Assembly (NCBI RefSeq): GCF_016031625.1 | Contig: NZ_JACCHP010000016.1 | Location: forward strand, 62,001-126,000 | Direction of reading: 5' to 3' | Source: Bradyrhizobium agreste | GTDB lineage: Bacteria; Pseudomonadota; Alphaproteobacteria; Rhizobiales; Xanthobacteraceae | DNA length: 64,000 nt | Part shown: in pieces, positions 57,344 through 64,000 of the stretch | Position numbering within the stretch: position 1 is the first letter of the stretch | Layout: each line of letters opens with the position of its first letter | The notes under the pieces: generated by a model | The model's database searches: none | What the model was told of the DNA's origin: nothing | The model's input: the letters and a program-made list of their open reading frames with translations, nothing else | Program-made: the position numbers and the translations under genes

Positions 57344-59784
57344 TATTTCTTTTCGAGTTCCCGCTCGCAAAGTATAACGGTGCCGATGATGCCGTCCCTC
57401 TCCAACTGCACGATTTCAGCGACTGAGAGGCCGAGAAGGCCTGATAGGATCTCGACGTTATGTTGTCCTAGCGTTGGAGCCGGTGCGCGGATGGTATAGG
57501 GACCAGTGCCTTCGCGGATCGGCATTGAGGGCTGTGGATGCAGGCCAATCAGCGCACGCTCAACGTCCTGCAGAAATGTGCGCGATCTGAGATGTCGATC
57601 GTTGAGCAAGTCAATCGGCCGGCGAGCCACGCCAGCCGCGACCCTTGCCGCCTGCAAGTCCGACATAGCCTGATCGGCATCCCGGGCGAGCGTCCAGGAT
57701 GCCACGGCTGTCTCTATTTGATCCTCCACGCTACGGCGCGCTTCCACAGAATTTAGTGATGGATCCGTGGCCCAATCAGGCCGATCAATAAGGACGGCAA
57801 GCCTCTGCCACATGTTTTCGTCCGTCACGCCTATCATGATCCAGCCGTCATCGCCCGCACAGCGAAAGCAACCATGCGGCACGAACTGCGGATGTCGATT
57901 TCCGTATCTTACCGGCGGCATACCGCTGACGGAATGTGCAGTGATCCATGGCGCAGCAAACGGCATCATGCATTCGATCTGCGAGAGATCAATGAACTGT
58001 CCTTTCCCCGTATGGCGAGCGTGATTTAGTGCAACCAAGACCGCAGCGCATCCGTTCAACCCGCCGACAGCATCCCCGAACGCGATGTGGCTCATCCCAG
58101 GCGGATCGCCCGCCTTTCCGATTACGGTTGGCAACCCCGAGCCCTGCTCGAGCGTCGAGCCGTAGGCCCGGCAATCGCGATGCAAGCTGTCCGTGCCAAA
58201 GGCCGACATTGACATCATGACGAGCCGAGGATTCAATCTTCTCAGCACGTCATATCCAAGCCCAAGCTTTGGCAGCACATCAACCGAATAGTTGTCGACC
58301 ACAATATCGGCTCCTGCCAAAAGTCGTTTGGCGAGAGCGATGCCTCGCCGTTGCTTCAGGTCGAGCGTGATGCCGCGCTTGTTACGGTTCATCGCGCAGA
58401 AGCGTACGGCCTTTTCGTACATCCGGTCGGCTATGTAACCGGCCGGCCGATTAAGGCCGCGCCACCAGTCCGGATATTGAATTGCCTCGATTTTGATGAC
58501 ATCGGCACCGAGGTCGGCCAGTGTCCGCGTACACAAAGGGCCCGCCCAGCCCATCGAGAAATCGACGACCCGAATTCCCTGCAATGGAAGTTGGTCGGAA
58601 TTGACGCGGCCGGACGACACCGATGCAACACCGCTCAGGTGTCTTCGGGAACTCACCAAATCCTGCTGGTCGCCAAGGGCCGGAACCCTTCCGCCTTCAC
58701 GCGGCGGCGTCAATGTCAATCGTTGCATCGAGCCAGCCGTCAGTCCTTTTTCTTCTCCAATCAAGACTGGCACGATTGCGCCGCGCCTTTTCTTTTCTGC
58801 GTCCTGAAGAAGATCAGATATTTCGGGTACTGGAACAATCGGAATCTTGCGCTTCAGTCCTTCGACGAACCACTCTTGCGCCGTTCGAGCCTTGAGCCTC
58901 GGGATGAACTGCTGTTCGATCTGCTCCATTTGTTGCAGCCGATCCTCGTTGAGGACCAGAGCAGGATCATCGCGCAATTCAGGCAAACTGAGCATGTCGC
59001 AGAACGCCCGCCATTGTGCCGGCGTGACTGTCGTAACACCGATCCAACCTTTTTTTGTTTCGTAAATTCCGGTTGGAAAGCTCGGCCAGAAACGGTTAAC
59101 GCCAATCCGGCGCATCACGTCGCCACACTCAAACGCCTCAAAGATAAGATACTCGGTGAGAGAAAGGGTCGCCTCGAAAATGCTGAGCGACCACGACCGC
59201 CCTGTGCCGCCTTGCGCCCGTGAAAGCTCGGAAGAAGCAGTGGCGATAAAGCCCCACAGCCCGGCCAGAATTCCCGTTTGGAAATCCGGCGCGTGCAACG
59301 GGGGCCCCTCGACAGGTCCGGTTAGCTTGATGAGGCCGGCGAGCGCGCGAACCGTCGAATCCGTTGCGGCCAGACCCGCATAGAGACCCTGGTGGCCGAA
59401 CCAGCTCGCTTCAAGGTAAATCAACCCCGGCCGTTGCGACCGAATCGTGGCTATATCGATAGGCGGGCAATCCGCGGGATCAACATCGCGCCCATCGACC
59501 AGAATATCGCAATCCTCGATCAGAGCCGCCAACCGTGTGGTCGCGTCCGGGTCCGTGGCATCGATGATAAGGCTTGATTTGTTAAAGTTCAGAAATGCAA
59601 ACCACACACTGTGACCACCGGGAGTGAGTGGGCGGCTATGACGAAGTGGATCTCCTGTTGGCGGCTCAACCTTCTGCACGTTGGCGCCGAAATCAGCAAA
59701 CAGTCGCGCGCAGTAGCTGGTCGCGGCTGAACTACCGACCTCGATGACACGCAAATGCGATAACACTCCCATTGAGCGCTCCAT
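57343..59784 (-). CDS. Tandem-fused CaiB/BaiF CoA-transferase, copy 2
   Basis: 813 residues with the same two-domain plan as copy 1: domain 1 from LSHLRVIEVGSSAATSYCAR with the Asp in HAPDFQTG, domain 2 from QGIRVVDFSMGWAGPLCTRT with the Asp in AFGDAVGGLNG. Both catalytic-type Asp residues are kept, so both halves may be active. Long stretches are identical to copy 1 (KKGWxGxTTxTPAQWRAFCDM, RYGNRHPQFVPHGCFRCAGxD), while others differ, which points to an old duplication with retained function. It ends at a strong terminator. Substrates are unknown; the neighbours suggest acids activated for a PLP or crotonase step. Confidence 0.9.
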   Translation of the reverse strand: MERSMGVLSHLRVIEVGSSAATSYCARLFADFGANVQKVEPPTGDPLRHSRPLTPGGHSVWFAFLNFNKSSLIIDATDPDATTRLAALIEDCDILVDGRDVDPADCPPIDIATIRSQRPGLIYLEASWFGHQGLYAGLAATDSTVRALAGLIKLTGPVEGPPLHAPDFQTGILAGLWGFIATASSELSRAQGGTGRSWSLSIFEATLSLTEYLIFEAFECGDVMRRIGVNRFWPSFPTGIYETKKGWIGVTTVTPAQWRAFCDMLSLPELRDDPALVLNEDRLQQMEQIEQQFIPRLKARTAQEWFVEGLKRKIPIVPVPEISDLLQDAEKKRRGAIVPVLIGEEKGLTAGSMQRLTLTPPREGGRVPALGDQQDLVSSRRHLSGVASVSSGRVNSDQLPLQGIRVVDFSMGWAGPLCTRTLADLGADVIKIEAIQYPDWWRGLNRPAGYIADRMYEKAVRFCAMNRNKRGITLDLKQRRGIALAKRLLAGADIVVDNYSVDVLPKLGLGYDVLRRLNPRLVMMSMSAFGTDSLHRDCRAYGSTLEQGSGLPTVIGKAGDPPGMSHIAFGDAVGGLNGCAAVLVALNHARHTGKGQFIDLSQIECMMPFAAPWITAHSVSGMPPVRYGNRHPQFVPHGCFRCAGDDGWIMIGVTDENMWQRLAVLIDRPDWATDPSLNSVEARRSVEDQIETAVASWTLARDADQAMSDLQAARVAAGVARRPIDLLNDRHLRSRTFLQDVERALIGLHPQPSMPIREGTGPYTIRAPAPTLGQHNVEILSGLLGLSVAEIVQLERDGIIGTVILCERELEKK

Positions 59785-60845
59785 TTTCTTTGCCGGTTCG
59801 CGGAATATCCTCTGCGACGAGATGCCTTCCCGCGAGATCGAGAAAGCTGTCGTGTGGCTAGCATCTCACGGATAGCCGGGTGCTCGCGATTGATGCGATG
59901 TAGGGCCACTCCGAGTGAGCGCGAGGGCCTCAATCTGAACGCCTCGTGTCCGCGAGACTTGCTGTTCACTCGCTGCTCCCAGCTCACACCCAGCATCGTC
60001 GTGCTTACCATCGGAGCAGTAGCCAGAGAGGCCAAGTACTGCAGGCGTGATGTAAGCAGGTTAACATACTGCCCCAAAAACAGCCCGCGGAGGCCTGCGG
60101 TTGCATCACATTTCTCTTCGATCTAGCAAGATTCACCCGTTCGGGCGAATTGGTATCTACCGCACAGCTTAGCTACATCGGACCGAATGGAACGTTCTGT
60201 ACAGAGCCTGCTAGCGGCTGCCTTGGTTCAAAGCTACTAAACCACTAGTTATTGCACCTGGATAGCCACCAAATCAGATAGCGCGAGCGGGATGCACTGC
60301 CAATTCAGCTTAGCCGCTCCGACAGACGAGATCGAGTGGGCAAGCGTGTATGGAGCCGACCCCGGCTTGGTCGGCACGGATTGCCTCTATGTGACAGGCC
60401 ATGGGGTCAAGGGCGCGATAATGTCGTGTGCCATGCATTCGGGTCGTGACGCTACTTCTCTCCTCCGACCTCTATCTGTCCCTTATTCGCACGGCAACCA
60501 GCGCAATACCGGGAACGCAGGCCAATTCACGTGGCGTCCACGGATGATACGCAGGAAGCGATGCATTAGACTTACCGATCCTGTCGCAGCAGTTCGCGCG
60601 TCGTTTTGAGGTTTCCTTCTATCTAATTTAGTTCGATTCTCCACGCTCGCATAACGCTGTCGCGCAATGCGCGAACGCGAATATCAAGGTTAGATTGGAG
60701 GCGCTTGCGCGACGCGGTGTTTCAGCACCGCTCGCGCACTGAGCCCTCCTGGGGAACGGATGCCACCAAGGTCCTATCACGCTTGAAGATGAGACCCCCA
60801 AGCCGCGTGCGCTGACGGCTCTCCGCTTTAGACGTGAGCTTCGAA
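59785..60845. other. Gene-poor stretch upstream of CoA-transferase 2
   Basis: About 1.06 kb with no supported gene. TGGCTATCCAGGTGCAAT (minus strand, about 60253-60270) has GG-N10-GC spacing and could be a weak sigma-54 site. It overlaps AGCCACCAAATCAGA (60264-60278), which is shared with 50136-50150. Confidence 0.4.
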
Positions 60846-61748
60846 TCACACATGAATTTTCAGCGCGAGCTTCTCACGCACCTCATCCGGACTCATCACC
60901 CGTACCCCGATCCTGTCGAGAATCTCGACCGCACGCTGCACAAGCTCAGCGTTGGTAGCCAGCCGTCCGCGTGAGAGGTATAAATTGTCCTCCAATCCAA
61001 CTCGCACGTTCGCGCCTACTAGGGGCGCCAACGCTACGTAGGGAAGCTGCATCCGTCCAATTGAAAAGGCCGAGTAAATGGCGCGCGGTGGAAGTTGGTG
61101 AACTAGCGCCATCAACGTCGTGGGGTCGTCCGGCGCCCCGTAAGCAATGCCCATGCATAGCTGGATCAGCATTGGAGCTTCAATCAGTCCCTCCTCGACC
61201 AGATGGTGCACCATCATCAATTGACCGGTATCGAACACCTCAAGCTCGGGGCGTACGCCCAGCTCCTGCACGCGCGCAGCCATTGCATGCAAGGTAGCTG
61301 AGGTGTTGACCAGAATGTACTCGCTGCGGGCGCCCAAGTTCATCGTACCGCAATCCAGTGTGCAAATTTCAGGCCGCAGCTCTTCCACGTGCACCAGTCG
61401 ATCGAGCGCGCCCGCCATGTCGGTCCTCACGGGGTCCGGCGGCAACGGAGAGGCCCGACCACCCAACACGAGGTCGGCGCCCATCCCCGCGGTCAGATTG
61501 ATCACCGGATTTACATCTGACCTCCGAATGCGCTCCACCACTGCGCGATACAGTACGCGATCTCGCGAGCCACGCCGGGTTTTAAGATCACGGACGTGGA
61601 TGTGTACCACCGCCGCTCCCGCCCGCGCCGCCTCGATTGCGGAATTCGCGATCTGCTCCGGAGTTACCGGCACGTGTGGGCTTCGCTCTACATTCGATCC
61701 ACTCCCCGTGATCGCACAAGTGATGAAAACCTCGAAAATCATTTGCAT
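60846..61748 (-). CDS. BKACE-family enzyme (DUF849, beta-keto acid cleavage)
   Basis: 300 residues; AGGAGAAT precedes the ATG at 61748, and a second ATG lies at 61742. Family hallmarks are FITCAITGSG near the start, the metal-binding HIHVRD (H49, H51), NLTAGMGADLVLGGR, ELEVFDTGQL, AYGAPDDPTTLMALV and VGLEDNLYLSRGRLATNAELV. BKACE enzymes cleave or form beta-keto acids with acetyl-CoA: a beta-keto acid plus acetyl-CoA gives acetoacetate plus a new CoA ester. The founding member is the 3-keto-5-aminohexanoate cleavage enzyme of lysine fermentation. Beside aminotransferases and CoA enzymes it may shuttle an amino-beta-keto acid. The CoA ligase gene lies 800 bases upstream on the same strand. Confidence 0.92.
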   Translation of the reverse strand: MQMIFEVFITCAITGSGSNVERSPHVPVTPEQIANSAIEAARAGAAVVHIHVRDLKTRRGSRDRVLYRAVVERIRRSDVNPVINLTAGMGADLVLGGRASPLPPDPVRTDMAGALDRLVHVEELRPEICTLDCGTMNLGARSEYILVNTSATLHAMAARVQELGVRPELEVFDTGQLMMVHHLVEEGLIEAPMLIQLCMGIAYGAPDDPTTLMALVHQLPPRAIYSAFSIGRMQLPYVALAPLVGANVRVGLEDNLYLSRGRLATNAELVQRAVEILDRIGVRVMSPDEVREKLALKIHV

Positions 61749-62546
61749 ATTCTCCTGTTGCTGTTCGCTCTATCCTAGCCGAGCTAAGCCAAACCGCTGA
61801 CGCGCCGGCCTTAGAGTCCCAGCGCAATATCCTCAGTGGATCCGGTAGCGCCACTCGAGAGGTCTCCATGCCGGCTGTAAACGTTTTGGCTACCTCGGTG
61901 TTGCAGCAATCGGCGTGCCACTCGCGATCGCGCCGAGGGCGCGACGCTCCGACTTTGGAAATATTCGTGGGCTTCAATGCCGGAGGGGGAAAGTTGTGCG
62001 TTTAGAACCACCGCACAACGAGCTGCCGGGTCGCCACGAGGGCCACCCAGTTCCTGGCTGGCCAGCGGCCCACTATGAAGACGTCAGTTGTGCGCTATAC
62101 CGCAGTCGATTGGGCGCGCCCAAGCCAGGCGGCTGGGGTTAAGCTTGTGTCGAATGAAGCGACCTTGGAATGATGTAGGATTGTGCAGAGCCCCTCGTCG
62201 ACCTATCTCGCCAAGCGTGGTAGACTATTCTCCGAGTCTACTCCGCCGATGGGAACCGCGGGACAGTTCGTGTACGCAAGTAAGCACCACCGCATTTTGC
62301 TGCAGCCCGCGCTGATGACGTATTCAACGAGGGATCGAATGTTGTGGCACGGCCCAATTGACAGTCGTCTCGATAGTCGATCTTGTGTAGTACTCCGATC
62401 GGATTCATTTGGTGACCGGATCATAGCGCGATTGCCGCTTTGCTGAAGATGGCGAAAGCACAGAAGGCGCTGGACGGGTCGGATCAGGCGTCTTGGCGAT
62501 ACTCCGACAGGCGATACCTGATAACGAAGGAGAAGGTCAAAGTCGC
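61749..62546. other. Gap with no supported gene
   Basis: About 800 bases between the ligase and BKACE genes; short frames only. Confidence 0.4.
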
Positions 62547-64000
62547 TCACCGCCAGCGCTTTTCCTGAGTGTCGTAAGCGCCAGCAAGCGGATCGCTCAC
62601 CGCCATCAGTTCGCGTTTGAGCACTTTGTTGCTTGTCGCGGTTCTAGGAAGCGCCGCAGCGAAAGCAATGTAACGAGGTACCTTGAACGCGGCAAGGTGT
62701 GCACGAGCATGCTCAAGGATGCGCTGCACGGTCGGAAAATCTGGCACTCCCCCTTCAATCAGTTCGACATAGATCTTTACTTCCTCGCCGCGCTTCATAT
62801 CTGGAACCGGCACGGCGGCCACATCCGCGATCCCGGGAACGCCGCGCATGACTGCTTCCACCTCGCTTGCAGCAATGTTCTCGCTAGATCGGCGAATCAT
62901 GTCTTTGGTTCGCCCAACCAACCAATAGAATCCGAGATTGTCTCGGTGCATCAGATCACCGGTCTTGAACCATTCGCCTTCAAACAAGGCGGCATTTACT
63001 TCCGGCTTATTCCAATAACCTTGAAAGATCCCGCGGCCCCTTACCCACAGCTCACCGACAGCGCCAACAGGAGCGGGGTTCCCATCTTCGTTCATAAGCT
63101 GCAGCTCTCGAAAAGGCGCGCGAATCCCTACTGAGCCCGATTCGGCCAGCTCGTCGAGCTCATTCGTCATTCGTGTTCCAAAACCGATCTCAGTCATGCC
63201 ATAAGCGTCCTGGGTGCGCACGTGAAAACGCTTCCGGAATTGGCGCACCGTATCGGGACTCCAGCCCCAATTTAGGGTCTGTTTCAAACATGTCGCGCCG
63301 TCTTGTTCCGCGGCCTCGGCCTGACGCGCTACCAACTGGGGAAACTGGCACCATTCAATGCGATGCTGCTTTACCCAATCGATGAAGCGGGTCGAGCTAA
63401 GTTGCGGGGCAAGATAGAGCGTGCCGCCCTGTCGATATGACTTAAGAAGATGCCCAGGCGGATCGACATAGAAAAACGGCTGCGCAGAGAGGTATCTCCG
63501 GTACGGCTGCTCCCAACAAACTCCCTGATATGAGCTCACGCCCCAGTAGTCGTGCGTCAACATGCAGCCCTTTGGAAACCCCGTTGTCCCTGAGGTATAT
63601 TGAATGTTCAACAAATCGGTGGGCCGGATATCCTCCTTCACAAGAGTATCGTCGACGCCCTTCAGCAATTCGTCGAGGCCAGTCGCCTTCCGGTCTGAAC
63701 GCTGCCCGACGACAATTACTCGGTCCGTAGCGAGATCCTGAGGCCAAGGGTCCATCTCCGAGAACACTGACCATGCGGACTCATCGACAACGGCGAACTT
63801 GGCCTGCGTATCTTTGAGAATGTACTCGATTTCTCTGTGGGTGTACCGCATGTTGACCGGCACCATGACCGAGCCGAGCTTCGCAATCGCGAACCAAACG
63901 ATTGGAAATTCGATACGGTTGGGCAGCATGACCGCAATCCGGTCGCCCTTGCGTACGCCGAATGCACGTAGCGCATGTGCATATTTGTTGGAGCAACGGT
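62547..64000 (-). CDS. Acyl-CoA ligase (AMP-binding), 5' end beyond window
   Basis: At least 484 residues; the frame continues past the right edge (NKYAHALRAFGVRKGDRIAV before MLPNRIEFPIVW), so the start is missing. ANL-superfamily motifs: A3 YTSGTTGFPKG, A5-type DAYGMTEIGFG, A7 GELWVRGRGIFQGYWNKPE, A8 KTGDL...GRTKDMIRRSSENIAASEVE, and the A10 lysine in TSNKVLKREL. It adenylates a carboxylic acid and makes the CoA thioester; the CaiC/long-chain type is likely, with the acid unknown. It is the first gene seen of the minus-strand set with BKACE and CoA-transferases and would supply their CoA esters. Confidence 0.93.
   Translation of the reverse strand, partial: RCSNKYAHALRAFGVRKGDRIAVMLPNRIEFPIVWFAIAKLGSVMVPVNMRYTHREIEYILKDTQAKFAVVDESAWSVFSEMDPWPQDLATDRVIVVGQRSDRKATGLDELLKGVDDTLVKEDIRPTDLLNIQYTSGTTGFPKGCMLTHDYWGVSSYQGVCWEQPYRRYLSAQPFFYVDPPGHLLKSYRQGGTLYLAPQLSSTRFIDWVKQHRIEWCQFPQLVARQAEAAEQDGATCLKQTLNWGWSPDTVRQFRKRFHVRTQDAYGMTEIGFGTRMTNELDELAESGSVGIRAPFRELQLMNEDGNPAPVGAVGELWVRGRGIFQGYWNKPEVNAALFEGEWFKTGDLMHRDNLGFYWLVGRTKDMIRRSSENIAASEVEAVMRGVPGIADVAAVPVPDMKRGEEVKIYVELIEGGVPDFPTVQRILEHARAHLAAFKVPRYIAFAAALPRTATSNKVLKRELMAVSDPLAGAYDTQEKRWR

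Overview
The window looks like a piece of an alphaproteobacterial symbiosis island or integrative element, most likely from a Bradyrhizobium-type rhizobium. The grounds are a Bradyrhizobium-style Porin_2 protein, a typical rhizobial small cold-shock protein, an FseA/QseM-like control module of rhizobial integrative conjugative elements (ICEs), many IS3-family copies, and long gene-poor stretches full of broken genes (phnF, dctA, glmS/nodM, aspC, MATE and oxidoreductase fragments). The genus is inferred from protein resemblance only.

Left part (1-20 kb): a phosphonate pathway spread over two related loci. Locus A has a short LuxR-type HTH protein, a divergent region with a GACATATGTC palindrome, an intact PEP mutase and an intact LicC/PntC-like nucleotidyltransferase, followed by a decayed PhnF-like GntR gene. 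Locus B (15.9-19.7 kb) repeats the LuxR-HTH/palindrome/pepM start. Its pepM and nucleotidyltransferase are broken by frameshifts, a ~1 kb deletion that joins them, and a TAG stop. Locus B instead keeps an intact CDP-alcohol phosphatidyltransferase and a CobD/HisC-like PLP enzyme. Together the intact genes form one plausible route from PEP to a phosphonate lipid head group, with a second HisC-like aminotransferase between the loci and no visible phosphonopyruvate decarboxylase. Also here are two paralogous small XRE regulators, a LysR and an Lrp regulator, and an ICE control pair: an FseA-like gene split by a +1 frameshift at TTTTCCAGCTGA, and a QseM-like DUF2285 protein.

Middle (15-42 kb): an orphan DUF6527 protein, an E2-like protein with a SEC-C-like tail divergent from an XRE-ImmA regulator, a dead IS3 element, a membrane pentapeptide-repeat protein, an alkaline-phosphatase-superfamily phosphodiesterase, a MATE exporter, a CspA-like protein, a porin, an (AG)27 microsatellite, and a complete oligopeptide-type ABC importer (binding protein, two ATPases, two permeases) on the minus strand.

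Right part (42-64 kb): a minus-strand biosynthetic-looking set interrupted by two IS3 copies. It holds a glutamate-1-semialdehyde-aminomutase-like enzyme, two paralogous tandem-fused CaiB/BaiF CoA-transferases, an SDR, an alpha-oxoamine synthase, a class III aminotransferase fused to an enoyl-CoA hydratase, a BKACE (DUF849) enzyme and an acyl-CoA ligase that runs off the right edge. CoA activation, CoA transfer, PLP C-C bond formation, transamination and ketone reduction are all represented. I do not recognise the pathway, and it is one of the two best candidates for something undescribed; the other is the split phosphonate system.
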